A stretch of DNA of 64,000 nt from contig CP130629.1 of the NCBI GenBank assembly GCA_030644725.1, forward strand, positions 3,363,501 to 3,427,500. The letters run 5' to 3'. A program made the translations under genes and the position numbers. Below are positions 24,493 to 34,728 of the stretch, in pieces (position 1 is the stretch's first letter; the number at the start of each line of letters is the position of its first letter). The notes beneath the pieces are model-generated. The model did no database searches and was not told the DNA's origin. It saw only the letters and a list, made by a program, of their open reading frames with translations. Source of the stretch: Candidatus Electrothrix communis. GTDB taxonomy: Bacteria > Desulfobacterota > Desulfobulbia > Desulfobulbales > Desulfobulbaceae.

Positions 24493-26271
24493 ATGTTCAA
24501 AAAAACAAGTCCCCAATTAACTCTCACAGAACCAGCTTTTCAGATGGCGGGTATTTTGCCAAAAGACGACTGGTCGTTTATCTACAAAGATAAAATTTGG
24601 CCTCTCATAGACGAAAACCAGTTCAAGCATCTTTATTCGAAAGAGGCCGGGGCACCGAATATTTCAATCAAGCTGAAAGTATCCCTGCTCATTTTTATGG
24701 CTCTGGAACAACTCAACTGGCGGCAGGTTGAGTTTATGTTTATGCGCAGGATCGATTGGATCAATGCGACATATTCAGAATTTGGACAAGCCTTTATCGA
24801 CCATACCACGTTATTCAAGTTTTATCAGCAAATCGAAGATGATAAAGCCACTTACCAACTCTTTGTCGACCTCACCAATAACTTTATCAAAAGCTGTGGG
24901 GTTTCAAAGAAGAAACAGCGCGTTGATTCTTTTTTCATGCTTGGATGGCTCGCGACACTTTCCCGTTATGGATTATTCAAGGAAACCATCAGGGGGTTTC
25001 TTCAAGCACTACGAAAGCATAAGCCCGGACTGTATGCAGAGGTAAAAGACGAACTTTCCCTTGATTACCTACAGGATAATTTTGATTTAACAGAAAAGGA
25101 TAAAGATAAGGCCAGAGGTCGAATCAAGGAAATGGCCAAGGATCTTTACCTGCTGAAAACATCTTTTGAACATCATCATCAAGTGGGCCATTACCAGACA
25201 TTTAAGACATTAGCCCAAGTGTTTGATCAGCAGTGTGCTGTTAAATCTGAAAATGACCTTTCTTCTTCTCCTGCTGATGTTGACTCTGACAAAGAACTCG
25301 TTGAAGCTGCAAGGAATACCGCTCCGGTTGACTCTGAAGAGGAAATATCGTCTGGCAACATGACACCTGCTGATGAATCAGCTGACAGTACAAAAAATAT
25401 TGTTCCTGCTGAACCTGAGATAGAAATGCGGGCGAAGCCGGTGGGTGATAAAATCATATCCACTCCGCATAATACCGATGCTGAATATACGCGTAAAAGG
25501 AACCAAACGGTTGTTGGTCATAAAGGATTTGTTACCGAAACTTGCGATCCTGATAACAAAGTTCAATTTATTACTGATGTAAACCTTGAAGCCGCAACTC
25601 ATGCTGATGCAACAGAAATATCTTTTATAGAACAACGACTTGAAGAGAACAATCTGAAACCAAAAGAACTGAATGCGGATGCTGGTTTTGTCAATGGACA
25701 GTCAATCCTGGAAGCGGCAGCAAGGGGTATAGACTTGGCAGGTCCCAGTTCAGGACGATCACAGAGTATAGAAGGGTTTGCTGACATAGACCGCCCTCTT
25801 GATATTGCTGACTTTAAGGTTCAAATTAATGATGAGACGAAAGAGCTTTCTGTTTTGTCCTGCCCGAAAAATCAAGTTCCGATCGATCAGCCTCGCAGTG
25901 AGAAAACCGGCAAACTCCTGGTTCATTTCAACAGTGATGTTTGTAGAGCTTGTGGCGTCTGTGACCGTTGTCCGGTTAAAATTGGTGTTAAAATAGCAAC
26001 ATTAACTGTGGACGAGGCACAATATGCTGGAGCCGCTCGCCATCATCAGTATATGGGTGATCCAGAATACCGCAGGAAATGTGGTATCCGTGCAGGAGCC
26101 GAAAGTCTTGTAAACGAAATTGCCAATGCACACGACGGCAGGCAATCACGTCATCGAAATGAAAAAGGATCCCGGCTACAGTTAGTGATGGCTGGAATAA
26201 GTTGTAATGTGAAGCGATTTATCCGTTTTACGCAGAACTCCGTCCAAAATCCATCAAATGTGGTCGCATAG
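24493..26271 (+). CDS. IS1182-family transposase
   Basis: 592 residues, usual length or slightly longer for the family. The N-terminal DUF772-like domain includes IKLKVSLLIFMALEQLNWRQVEFM. The DDE residues probably lie in RVDSFFMLG (D about 144), ELNADAGFVNGQS (D about 396) and RAGAESLVNEIANAHDGRQSR (E about 538). A Cys cluster CRACGVCDRCPVK precedes the last block, as in IS1182/DDE_Tnp_1_6 proteins. A low-complexity acidic insert (about residues 255-315) with repeated 'PADxDSxxE'-like phrases is unusual. The frame is complete, so the element may be active. Confidence 0.85.
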   Translation: MFKKTSPQLTLTEPAFQMAGILPKDDWSFIYKDKIWPLIDENQFKHLYSKEAGAPNISIKLKVSLLIFMALEQLNWRQVEFMFMRRIDWINATYSEFGQAFIDHTTLFKFYQQIEDDKATYQLFVDLTNNFIKSCGVSKKKQRVDSFFMLGWLATLSRYGLFKETIRGFLQALRKHKPGLYAEVKDELSLDYLQDNFDLTEKDKDKARGRIKEMAKDLYLLKTSFEHHHQVGHYQTFKTLAQVFDQQCAVKSENDLSSSPADVDSDKELVEAARNTAPVDSEEEISSGNMTPADESADSTKNIVPAEPEIEMRAKPVGDKIISTPHNTDAEYTRKRNQTVVGHKGFVTETCDPDNKVQFITDVNLEAATHADATEISFIEQRLEENNLKPKELNADAGFVNGQSILEAAARGIDLAGPSSGRSQSIEGFADIDRPLDIADFKVQINDETKELSVLSCPKNQVPIDQPRSEKTGKLLVHFNSDVCRACGVCDRCPVKIGVKIATLTVDEAQYAGAARHHQYMGDPEYRRKCGIRAGAESLVNEIANAHDGRQSRHRNEKGSRLQLVMAGISCNVKRFIRFTQNSVQNPSNVVA

Positions 26272-26440
26272 GAGGGCTTTGGCCTTGTTTTCTCCTGTTT
26301 TGGGTAAAAAATGCTGGAAATATTGTTTTACGAGAATTTTTTTTCGGAATAGGCCACGAAATCATTACTGTCTGAGAATCACTACTGACTATAGTCGATT
26401 ATAGTTGGTTTTGCTGACCGCATTTAATCAACAGGCTCAT

Positions 26441-26585
26441 AAATAATGTATACTCTCATTGTCAGCAATCCATTGCTGACGGAAATTTTATCCGATAGAT
26501 TGACTGCGTTGAGCACACGGTCTTTTGCTCGGCCGCCTTGAGTCCAGCAACGTGTTGCAGAACCTTCTTTTCCCCGGTGAATACA
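26441..26585. other. Short gap before the hybrid kinase
   Basis: No gene or strong promoter seen. A TTG-initiated extension of the kinase frame begins at 26538 but has no ribosome site. Confidence 0.4.
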
Positions 26586-29500
26586 ATGACTTTTTCTTGC
26601 AAACTCTTTGTGTCATTTTCCTTAGTAGGACTCATCGCTCTTTCTTTATCAGGAGGATCATCCTATATATGTACAAAGGATAGATTGAGACAGGACGCAG
26701 TTGATCGACTCACTGCCATTCGCGATAACCGGGCAAAAATTGTAGAATACTATTTTTCCCAAAAACGTTCTCAGGTACAGCTCCTGGCCAAGAACGTGGA
26801 GGTTGTGCAAGCATCTGAAAACTTTGGAATCGGTTTTCATATACTGGAGCAGGAGCTGAATCTCAGCGATATTACCCGAAAAAAAATGAACACGACTCTC
26901 AGTGGTCGTTACACCGAGATAGCTGAAAAACATCCGGTCCACAGTCGTAACAAGGATAACAAGGAGCATCGTCACGATTATTCCGTTCAGCCCCGAATGC
27001 TTCCCGATTCAACAGAAGGAAAAATTTTACAGGCGATTTACAACAGTTTTGGATCAAGCCCAAACGATATGAATCATGCGGAAGAAGAAAGATTTTCCGC
27101 GACAACCTATAGCCAAACGCAAGAAAAATATCATCCTCTCCTCCAGAATTACCTGAAAGAATTCCGATTTTATGATTTTTTCATTATTGATTCTGAAACA
27201 GGCGTTATTACCTACAGCGTAAAAAAAGAAATCGATTTCGGAACAAGCCTGCTTACCGGTCCGTACAAAGACTCGAACCTGGCAAAACTTTTTGTTCAAG
27301 TACAACGTTCCGAAAAGCCAGCCGTTCTTTATGCCGATTTTGAACATTATGTTCCTTCCGCAGATCTTCCTACCTCATTTTTCGCATATCCGATATTCCT
27401 CAATAACAAACAGATAGGAGTTTTTGCAGCGCAACTTTCTGTTGAAGAACTCAACGAAGTCCTCACAGACAACCGACAATGGGCTACTGCCGGTCTCGGA
27501 GAAACCGGAGAGACCTATTTGGTCGGTTCTGACCGTCTGATGCGGAATGATTCTAGATTTCTTCTCGAAGCACTTGATGACGACGTGCAGCACGGCAAAA
27601 AAAAGAAAATATCCCATTATGTATGGGAAGAACTTCCGCCCGAAAAAACAACTATTCTTCATCAGAATGTGCATTCGGATACTTCGGAGCAGGCATTTTC
27701 CGGTAAGACCGGAATTGATATCTCAATTGATTATAGAGGGGTAAAGGTTGTTTCTGCATTTCGTCCAGTCGACATTCCAGATGTTGACTGGATTCTTCTT
27801 GTAGAAATGGATACAGAAGAAGTCTTTCATGTTTTATATACGTTTAAAATTCGTATGATTATCATCATGATTGCTCTTTTGTTGTTTGTTGTTCTCTTCA
27901 GTTATTATATGGCACGTTTTTTTTCCCGACCGGTTAAACAACTCGTTACGGATATACAAAAATTCGGTCCCAATGCTCTTGATTGCAGAATCAGCCTCTC
28001 CGGTAAAGGTGAGTTTTCCGATATAGCAAACGCTTTTAACGAGACAGCCGAACGGCTGCAAAACAAAACGGTTTCCCTGGATTACTTTGATATGATTATC
28101 ACCTCGATGACCGATATGCTGTTGGTGATCAATATTGACAATCATACGAAGCGACCGATTATTCAAGATGCAAATCTGGCGGCCTGCAAGTTGCTCGGAT
28201 ATGATAGAGATGAAATCATAGGGATGCGTTTCGAAAAAATACTTGTCAATCCGCAGGAGACGGAATTTTTCGGTGGTGAGAAAATGGAAAATCTTACCAA
28301 GATTTGTTCCATTCGCGGGATAGAACAGAGTTATCGTACCAAGGCCGGTAATGAACTGCCTGTTCTTTTTTCTTTTTCAGCACTTGTACCGAGAAAAGAA
28401 GGCGCTCAGGAAGGAATCGTTGCGATTGCTCAAGAAATCAGCGAGTTAAAGTCGGTTCGTCTTCGATTGGAGGAGCAGGTTAGCTTCCTTTCTCTTGCCA
28501 GTGATATCAGTATGGCCCTGATCCAAAAAAATAACTTACAGGAAATGCTGCATCAATGCTGTGCCCTATTGGTGAGTCATCTGAATATCTCCCTTGCCCG
28601 TGTTTGGCTAATTGATAAAGATACGCTGACTATGCAGGCCAGTGCAGGTATCTATCCAAATACAGACGGGGAAGAACGTGTCAAAGATATTTATGATAAT
28701 GATCGAATAAGCAGTATCGCCTTAACCGGGGATCCACAATTAAGAAATATTGTTTCGAAGAATAAATATATACATGATCAGGAATGGTTAATAACAGAAT
28801 ATTCGACAGTTTTTGCGGGATATCCTCTATTGGTTGAAGATGAAATTATCGGCGTAATCGCTCTATTTTCAGAAAATATCTCATCTGAGACAGCAATTAC
28901 ATCAATACGAGGAGTGGTTAACGAAATTGCGTTAGGTGTACAGAAAAAAAGAACAGAGTCTTCGCTTCTTGACAGTGGAAGAATGCACAAAGAAGCCCAG
29001 AGGATAGCCAAGATCGGTCATTGGGATTTATCTCTTCCGACAAACGAATTGAGATGGTCTGATGAATTATTTAATATTCTTGAAATTAACGCTGAAGATC
29101 GGGGGGTAGTTTCGTATGATTTTTTCCTTGAGAAGGTTCACCCTGACGATAGAGACTTTCTCAATAAGGCATATAGTGAATCGGTAAAAAACAGGATGGG
29201 ATACGATCTCACCCATCGAGTCCTTTTTGAGGACGGGCGGATAAAGTATCTCCATGAAAAATGCAAAACAGAATACGATGAAAACGGCAATCCTTTACGT
29301 TCCATAGGAACCGCACAGGATATCACGGCATTGATGATGGCGGAGATTGAAAAGGAAGAAGTTGAGGGACGATTTCGGCAGGCACAGAAAATGGAAGCCA
29401 TTGGCACGCTTGCAGGTGGAATAGCGCATGATTTCAATAATCTTTTAAATGCGATTATCGGTTACTCCGATATTTTGCTTCTGGAGTTATCTGAGAGTAG

Positions 29501-30545
29501 TGAAACCCATCAATATGCCCATCAAATTAATAACGCTGGCAATCGGGCGACAAAACTTGTTCGCCAGATTCTAACCTTTAGCAGACGAACAGAAGAGGAA
29601 CGCCAACCCATACAAATTCATTTAATCGTGAAAGAGGTGATAAAACTCCTGAGAAGCTCTTTCCCTGCCACCATTGAGATTCGTCAGAATATTAACGATT
29701 GCGGTTTTGTGACTGCCGACAGTACACAGCTTCATCAGGTAATAATGAATCTCTGTACAAACGCATTTCATGCCATGCAGGAAAGAAAAGGTGTGCTTGA
29801 AGTAAGATTAGAGCAGGTCCATTTTGATCAGGATGTATCTTTACTGGCAGGAAATCTTCCCGAAGGAAGATATATCTGTCTCACTGTCAGCGATACAGGA
29901 TATGGGATAGATAAGATAACGATGATTCGCATTTTCGAGCCCTATTTTACCACCAAAAAGAAAGGTGAAGGGACCGGGCTTGGTTTGTCCACAGTTCACG
30001 GTATTGTTTTAAGTCATGGAGGTGGTCTTGCTGTGGAGAGCGAGGTCGGCCAAGGGACGACCTTTAAGGTTTTCCTGCCGATTGCCGAAACCGATTCTGT
30101 TCTTCCTTTTGAAAAAGAAGTTGTTAGAACAAGACCGAAACTCTCTGGACGGATTTTATTTGTTGATGATGTCGAATTCAATGTCCAACTTGGTACGCAT
30201 GTCTGCCAACGTATAGGGTGCAGCGCAAAAGGCGTAACCAATAGTCTGGAAGCGCTTGCTCTTTTTCGAGAGGCTCCTGAAGATTTCGATATTATTATTA
30301 CTGACCAGACTATGCCGAATTTGACCGGTTTCGAGCTGGCTGTTGAGATGATGAAAATTCGTTCTGATATTCCAATCATCATGGTAACAGGCCATAGTGA
30401 TACCGTTGACGAGCAAAAAGCAAAAGAGATGGGCATCAGAGAATTTCTCACAAAACCTTTGGATATGAATATCCTTGCAGAAGCAATCGACAGAATAATT
30501 TCTTCACAGGTAAATACCGTACAGCGGCTGGAAAAAGGCTTGTAA
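26586..30545 (+). CDS. Hybrid sensor histidine kinase with dCACHE-like, PAS, GAF and receiver domains
   Basis: About 1319 residues. Order: N-terminal membrane helix (5-25); large periplasmic sensor, dCACHE-like (about 30-415); second membrane helix (IIIMIALLLFVVLFSYYMARFF, about 420-440); HAMP; PAS (about 500-620); GAF (about 635-790); PAS with PAC (about 805-930); HisKA with the phospho-accepting H948 in GGIAHDFNN; HATPase (N box NLCTNAFHAM, G boxes DTGYGI and GEGTGLGLS); receiver with D1240 in IITDQTMPN and TKPLD. It autophosphorylates and relays to its own receiver; the output is not evident since no DNA-binding regulator is adjacent. Start set at the ATG at 26586 rather than a TTG 48 bases upstream because the membrane helix begins right after it. 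Confidence 0.88.
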   Translation: MTFSCKLFVSFSLVGLIALSLSGGSSYICTKDRLRQDAVDRLTAIRDNRAKIVEYYFSQKRSQVQLLAKNVEVVQASENFGIGFHILEQELNLSDITRKKMNTTLSGRYTEIAEKHPVHSRNKDNKEHRHDYSVQPRMLPDSTEGKILQAIYNSFGSSPNDMNHAEEERFSATTYSQTQEKYHPLLQNYLKEFRFYDFFIIDSETGVITYSVKKEIDFGTSLLTGPYKDSNLAKLFVQVQRSEKPAVLYADFEHYVPSADLPTSFFAYPIFLNNKQIGVFAAQLSVEELNEVLTDNRQWATAGLGETGETYLVGSDRLMRNDSRFLLEALDDDVQHGKKKKISHYVWEELPPEKTTILHQNVHSDTSEQAFSGKTGIDISIDYRGVKVVSAFRPVDIPDVDWILLVEMDTEEVFHVLYTFKIRMIIIMIALLLFVVLFSYYMARFFSRPVKQLVTDIQKFGPNALDCRISLSGKGEFSDIANAFNETAERLQNKTVSLDYFDMIITSMTDMLLVINIDNHTKRPIIQDANLAACKLLGYDRDEIIGMRFEKILVNPQETEFFGGEKMENLTKICSIRGIEQSYRTKAGNELPVLFSFSALVPRKEGAQEGIVAIAQEISELKSVRLRLEEQVSFLSLASDISMALIQKNNLQEMLHQCCALLVSHLNISLARVWLIDKDTLTMQASAGIYPNTDGEERVKDIYDNDRISSIALTGDPQLRNIVSKNKYIHDQEWLITEYSTVFAGYPLLVEDEIIGVIALFSENISSETAITSIRGVVNEIALGVQKKRTESSLLDSGRMHKEAQRIAKIGHWDLSLPTNELRWSDELFNILEINAEDRGVVSYDFFLEKVHPDDRDFLNKAYSESVKNRMGYDLTHRVLFEDGRIKYLHEKCKTEYDENGNPLRSIGTAQDITALMMAEIEKEEVEGRFRQAQKMEAIGTLAGGIAHDFNNLLNAIIGYSDILLLELSESSETHQYAHQINNAGNRATKLVRQILTFSRRTEEERQPIQIHLIVKEVIKLLRSSFPATIEIRQNINDCGFVTADSTQLHQVIMNLCTNAFHAMQERKGVLEVRLEQVHFDQDVSLLAGNLPEGRYICLTVSDTGYGIDKITMIRIFEPYFTTKKKGEGTGLGLSTVHGIVLSHGGGLAVESEVGQGTTFKVFLPIAETDSVLPFEKEVVRTRPKLSGRILFVDDVEFNVQLGTHVCQRIGCSAKGVTNSLEALALFREAPEDFDIIITDQTMPNLTGFELAVEMMKIRSDIPIIMVTGHSDTVDEQKAKEMGIREFLTKPLDMNILAEAIDRIISSQVNTVQRLEKGL

Positions 30546-30684
30546 GGCAGGCCCGAACACGTTGATCAGGCAAAGGATCGGCTTATTGCTTCACGTGCAA
30601 CACACCAAGTCGCCAGGGCCGCCACGGTCGTCGTCTCATTTGTCAATCAGTCAGTCCGCTGACATTGCAGAAAGGAGAAAAAAT

Positions 30685-31380
30685 ATGATGGAAATTATCA
30701 AAGCGGCAGATCGTCATTTTTCCGATTTTGGGTGGTTACAAACCTATTGGCTTTTCTCCTTCTCCAATTACTATGATCCCCAAAATGTCCAGCTGGGCGC
30801 GTTAAGGGTTTTTAATGATGATATCGTTAAACCTGAGGGCGGGTTTGCAACCCATCCCCATGAGGAGATGGAGATTATAACCATTGTTTTGCAAGGTGAG
30901 ATAACCCATGAAGACAGCATGGGCAATAAAACCGTTATCAAGGCAGGCGATGTGCAGCGGATGTCTGCGGGCACCGGCCTGACTCATTCAGAATATAATC
31001 TTGGCAAAGAAGCGGTCTTTTTTTATCAGATTTGGATTTTGCCGGATACAGCAGGGCTGGAACCAACCTATGCCCAGAAAACCTATGATGCCAGCCAATG
31101 GTGGAACAGGTTATTGCCGGTGGCATCTGGGCAGGATATTCCAGAGGCTGTCATCTTTCATACTGATGCCACCATCTATCGTTGTCAACTGGATATGGGG
31201 AAAGAGGTGGTTTATGATTGCGCTGCTGAGCGCGGTGTCTTTCTCTATCTGACCGAGGGTAGTCTTTCTATTAATGGTCAGGAGGTGGCAGCAAGAGATC
31301 AGGTCCGTGTTAAAACGACAGAGCCGCTTGTCATCAAGGCGCAGGAGCTGTCCGATTTTATATTGATTGATGTTCAGTAA
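30685..31380 (+). CDS. Pirin-family protein
   Basis: 231-residue bicupin. The metal ligands of the first cupin are visible in FATHPHEEMEII and GTGLTHSEYN, matching pirin/YhhW/YhaK proteins; YhhW-type members oxidise quercetin, but other pirins are regulators, so the reaction here is open. GAAAGGAG lies directly before an ATG-ATG pair. The upstream extension of the frame (from 30562) has no ribosome site and is not needed. A long inverted repeat follows the stop codon. Confidence 0.88.
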   Translation: MMEIIKAADRHFSDFGWLQTYWLFSFSNYYDPQNVQLGALRVFNDDIVKPEGGFATHPHEEMEIITIVLQGEITHEDSMGNKTVIKAGDVQRMSAGTGLTHSEYNLGKEAVFFYQIWILPDTAGLEPTYAQKTYDASQWWNRLLPVASGQDIPEAVIFHTDATIYRCQLDMGKEVVYDCAAERGVFLYLTEGSLSINGQEVAARDQVRVKTTEPLVIKAQELSDFILIDVQ

Positions 31381-31383
31381 AAA

Positions 31384-31458
31384 GGGGACAGATTTATTTT
31401 TCTTTTCCAAGAGCCCCATTTCGTCACCAGATGGCAATTGAAAAATAAATCTGTCCCC
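31384..31458. repeat. 19-bp perfect inverted repeat (MITE/REPIN-like, terminator)
   Basis: Arms at 31384-31402 and 31440-31458 are perfectly complementary (GGGGACAGATTTATTTTTC), with a 37-base loop and flanking A and T runs. GGGGACAGATTT-type ends are widespread in environmental proteobacterial genomes and are often linked to IS200/RAYT-type transposases, none of which is in this window. It can also terminate the pirin transcript. Confidence 0.6.
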
Positions 31459-31493
31459 CTTTTTTCCTAAATTATAAGAGGAACAGGGGAGAT

Positions 31494-34244
31494 ATGAAAG
31501 CAATACCCGAGGAGCAATGGCACCGGTTAGAGGCAGATACAATTCTTTCCCTCTTGCAGGCCGATAAGGAACAAGGGCTGGCCCAGCAGGAGGCGGAGCA
31601 ACGGCTCGCCCGTTTCGGCCCCAACGTCCTGACGACAAAGGCGGGCAAGAGCAAGCTGGTGCGCTTTCTGCTCCAGTTTCATCAACCCTTGATCTATATC
31701 CTGATCGCATCCGGTATTATCACGGCCCTGCTCCAGGAATGGGTGGATTCTGGAGTTATTTTCGGGGTGGTGCTGGCCAACGGCATTATCGGCTATATCC
31801 AGGAGGCCAAGGCGGAGAACAGTTTGGCTGCCCTTGCCCGGACTATGGTTGCCGAGGCCACGGTTTTGCGCTCTGGAGGGAAACAGCGCATAGCTTCGGC
31901 GCAGTTGGTTCCAGGTGACCTGGTGCTGCTCACGGCCGGAGACCGGGTTCCGGCGGATATGCGGCTAATCCATTGCCGGGATTTGCAAGTGGCTGAATCC
32001 GCCCTGACCGGCGAGTCTCTGCCAGTGGCCAAGGATATCGTTCCTCTGCCTGAAGAAACGGTCCTGGCGGAACGAATCAATATGGCCTATGCCTCCACGA
32101 TGGTCACCTATGGTCAGGCAAGCGGACTCGTGACTGCAACCGGCGATCAGACCGAAGTGGGCCGTATCTCCCGCCTGATGTCTACAGCGCAAGACTTAGC
32201 CACCCCACTCACCCGCAAGATTGCTGAGTTCAGCCAGGTGCTCCTCTATGCCATCCTGTTTTTAGCCGCCCTCACTGTTGGAGTGGGCCTGCTCCGGGGC
32301 CAACCCCTGTTTGATTTGTTCATGGCTGCGGTTGCCCTGGCTGTGGGAGCTATTCCAGAAGGCTTACCAGCAGCGGTCACCATCACCTTGGCCATCGGGG
32401 TTTCCAGGATGGCTAAACGGCAGGCCATTATCCGTAAATTGCCAGCTGTGGAAACCCTGGGCAGCACCACGGTGATATGTTCGGATAAGACCGGCACTCT
32501 GACCGAAAATCAGATGACCGTCCAGGCGATCATTGCTGGTCAGGAGGAGTACCAGGTCAGCGGTTCTGGCTATGCACCCCAGGGGACGATTACTCGTCAG
32601 TCTGAGCATAAATCGGGTCAACAAGTAAATACTCTCTCCGAGCAGGAGGCTCCTGCCTTGCACCGTTGCCTCCAGGCCGCTGCCCTGTGCAATGATAGTG
32701 TGTTGAAAGAAAACGAGGAAGGCTGGCAGGTCCAGGGCGATCCCACTGAGGGGGCCATGCTTACGGTTGCCGAAAAGGCGGGTTACCCCGTTCAGGAACT
32801 TCACGCCCAATATCCTCGCCTGGACAGCATTCCCTTTGAATCCCAGCACCAGTTCATGGCCACTCTGCACGATACAGATCCCGCCGATACATCCACGGTC
32901 TACACCATTTGCATCAAGGGAGCAGTGGAGCAGATTCTTGCCAAATGCGAGAACTGCCTGACCGCTACCGGGGAGACAGTTCCGCTGGACCAGGAACAGA
33001 TCCATGATGATGTGGCCCGGCTGGCGGCACGAGGGCTGCGGGTACTGGCCTTTGCGGAAAAAAATCATACTACAACAACAGGAGCGGCAAGCGCAACAGA
33101 TATCAGGGAAGAGGATGTACAAGGCGGCTGCACCTTTCTCGGCCTGATGGGCATGATTGATCCACCCAGGGCCGAGGCCGTGGCAGCAGTCAGGATCTGT
33201 CGTCAGGCCGGGATCCGCATCAAGATGATCACCGGCGATCATCCGGCGACGGCAGCGGCTATTGCTGCCCAGATAGGGCTTAAAGGCGAGGAAAACGGAA
33301 CAGAGCAGCCTGCGGTGCTGATAGGCAGTGAGCTGGAGAAAATTTCCGATCAGGACTTGATTGCCGCTGCTGCTGACACCGATGTCTTTGCCCGAGCCAC
33401 GCCGGAACAGAAGATCCGCCTGGTGCGAGCACTCCAGGCTACGGGTAATGTGGTGGCCATGACCGGTGACGGGGTCAACGATGCCCCGGCCTTGAAGCAG
33501 GCTGATATCGGGGTGGCAATGGGCATCACCGGCACAGATGTGTCCAAGGAGGCTGCGGACATGGTGCTGACCGATGATAATTTCAGTTCCATTGAAGCGG
33601 CGGTGGAAGAAGGGCGGGCCGTGTTTGATAACTTGACCAAGTTCATTGTCTGGACCCTACCTACCAATCTCGGGGAAGGGCTGGTCATCATGGCGGCCAT
33701 CTTTTTCGGCCTCACCTTGCCCATCCTGCCGGTGCAGATTCTCTGGATCAACATGACCACTGCCGGTTTCCTCGGTCTGATGCTGGCCTTTGAACCCAAG
33801 GAGCCGGGCATTATGCTGCGCAAGCCCCGTGATCCTGATACCCCGATTTTAACTAAGGAGCTGATTATCAGAATTATCCTGGTGGGCACCTTGTTGTTGA
33901 TCGGTTCTTTCGGCCTTTTTCAATGGGAGCTGGCACGAGGGGCCTCCCTTGATGCGGCCCGCACGGTTGCGGTCAATGTCTTTATTGTGATGGAGCTGTT
34001 CTATCTCTTCAACTGCCGGTCTCTGAGCAAGAGTGTCTTTCAGCTCGGTTTTTTTAGCAATATCTGGGTTTTTGTCGGGGTGGCTGCTATGCTGCTCATT
34101 CAGATGGTGTATACCTATGTCCCGGTTATGCAGCAGCTCTTTCACAGCACGTCCATCGGTTTCGGCTCCTGGGCCCGGATTATGCTGGCTGGGGCAATTG
34201 GTTTTTTGATTGTTGAGGTGGAGAAGAAGTTGCGGGCTGGGTGA
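31494..34244 (+). CDS. P-type cation-transporting ATPase (P2/Ca2+-ATPase-like)
   Basis: 916-residue inner-membrane pump with ten expected helices. Actuator motif LTGESLPVAK (about 166), helix M4 with AIPEGLPAAVT, phosphorylation site D331 in CSDKTGTLTENQ, hinge TGDGVNDAPALKQADIGVAMG (about 660) and the C-terminal block of helices with LWINMTTAGFLGLMLAFEPKE. The M4 PEGLP motif and overall length fit the P2 (SERCA/PMCA/Na-K-like) subgroup; bacterial relatives move Ca2+ or Na+ and K+. No soft-metal binding CPx motif is present, so it is not a heavy-metal pump. It has its own ribosome site (AGAGGAACAGGGGAGAT) and appears monocistronic. Confidence 0.88.
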   Translation: MKAIPEEQWHRLEADTILSLLQADKEQGLAQQEAEQRLARFGPNVLTTKAGKSKLVRFLLQFHQPLIYILIASGIITALLQEWVDSGVIFGVVLANGIIGYIQEAKAENSLAALARTMVAEATVLRSGGKQRIASAQLVPGDLVLLTAGDRVPADMRLIHCRDLQVAESALTGESLPVAKDIVPLPEETVLAERINMAYASTMVTYGQASGLVTATGDQTEVGRISRLMSTAQDLATPLTRKIAEFSQVLLYAILFLAALTVGVGLLRGQPLFDLFMAAVALAVGAIPEGLPAAVTITLAIGVSRMAKRQAIIRKLPAVETLGSTTVICSDKTGTLTENQMTVQAIIAGQEEYQVSGSGYAPQGTITRQSEHKSGQQVNTLSEQEAPALHRCLQAAALCNDSVLKENEEGWQVQGDPTEGAMLTVAEKAGYPVQELHAQYPRLDSIPFESQHQFMATLHDTDPADTSTVYTICIKGAVEQILAKCENCLTATGETVPLDQEQIHDDVARLAARGLRVLAFAEKNHTTTTGAASATDIREEDVQGGCTFLGLMGMIDPPRAEAVAAVRICRQAGIRIKMITGDHPATAAAIAAQIGLKGEENGTEQPAVLIGSELEKISDQDLIAAAADTDVFARATPEQKIRLVRALQATGNVVAMTGDGVNDAPALKQADIGVAMGITGTDVSKEAADMVLTDDNFSSIEAAVEEGRAVFDNLTKFIVWTLPTNLGEGLVIMAAIFFGLTLPILPVQILWINMTTAGFLGLMLAFEPKEPGIMLRKPRDPDTPILTKELIIRIILVGTLLLIGSFGLFQWELARGASLDAARTVAVNVFIVMELFYLFNCRSLSKSVFQLGFFSNIWVFVGVAAMLLIQMVYTYVPVMQQLFHSTSIGFGSWARIMLAGAIGFLIVEVEKKLRAG

Positions 34245-34416
34245 GTTGGTGGGTTGTGGCGGGTGATGTCGGGAAGCTGCGGATTTTTAGTTGCTTTTTT
34301 GTTGGGAGCGGTGGTAGGGTTTTGGTGTTGTGAGAGGAAAGCTTGTTTTTTGTCGCAATATTTGGGTAAGAGGATGTTTGCAAAAGACATATAAAATCAT
34401 TGTACTAAGGTGTATC
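34245..34416. other. G/T-rich spacer
   Basis: No gene; strongly G/T-biased sequence after the ATPase stop, without a clear terminator. It marks the left edge of the accessory island. Confidence 0.35.
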
Positions 34417-34659
34417 ATGAAAGGGAAGGTGGCGTTAATAAATCCCAAGCGAGGAATGGCCTCACTAATTACCGTAAACGAAGAATACACAACATTTGTA
34501 TCTCTTGGTCACCATGTTGATATCGGAGATATTATTTCTGGAGATCTTGAGTCTCTCGGTGGAGAAACCTGGTATAATGAGACCCAGATGGAGGGAATTG
34601 ATGTATTTGTTGAAGACATATACGGGGCAAAAGCAACAGCTTTAAAAATTATTTCTTAA
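34417..34659 (+). CDS. Small hypothetical protein (80 aa), OB/S1-like
   Basis: The frame from the ATG at 34417 (AAGGTG upstream) encodes KGKVALINPKRGMASLITVNEEYTTFVSLGHHVDIGDIISGDLESLGGETWYN, a strand-rich pattern with GDII followed by a short loop that resembles a cold-shock or S1/OB-like beta barrel. No catalytic motif. It opens the accessory island, 69 bases before the HEPN-like gene. Nucleic-acid binding is a guess from fold pattern only. Confidence 0.55.
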   Translation: MKGKVALINPKRGMASLITVNEEYTTFVSLGHHVDIGDIISGDLESLGGETWYNETQMEGIDVFVEDIYGAKATALKIIS

Positions 34660-34728
34660 CCCTCATCGTTTTTCTCAACCTTTTTGTAACTCAACTCCAC
34701 GTTAGCCTTTTTATCGAAATCATGAACT

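Larger units (their letters stand above)
24341..26440 (+). mobile_element. IS1182-type insertion sequence
   Basis: Inverted ends of 17 bases with one mismatch lie at 24341-24357 and 26424-26440 (ATGAG-Y-CTGTTGATTAA). A single long transposase gene fills the element. The left end begins nine bases after the target duplication of IS copy 2, so the two elements are nested side by side. A target duplication could not be identified with confidence. Confidence 0.75.

Noticed and set aside
30480-30545. Kinase C-terminus TVQRLEKGL resembles the LolA-like C-terminus TVRRLEKGM
   Set aside because: The match covers only about nine residues with silent and replacement differences; too short to claim shared origin.
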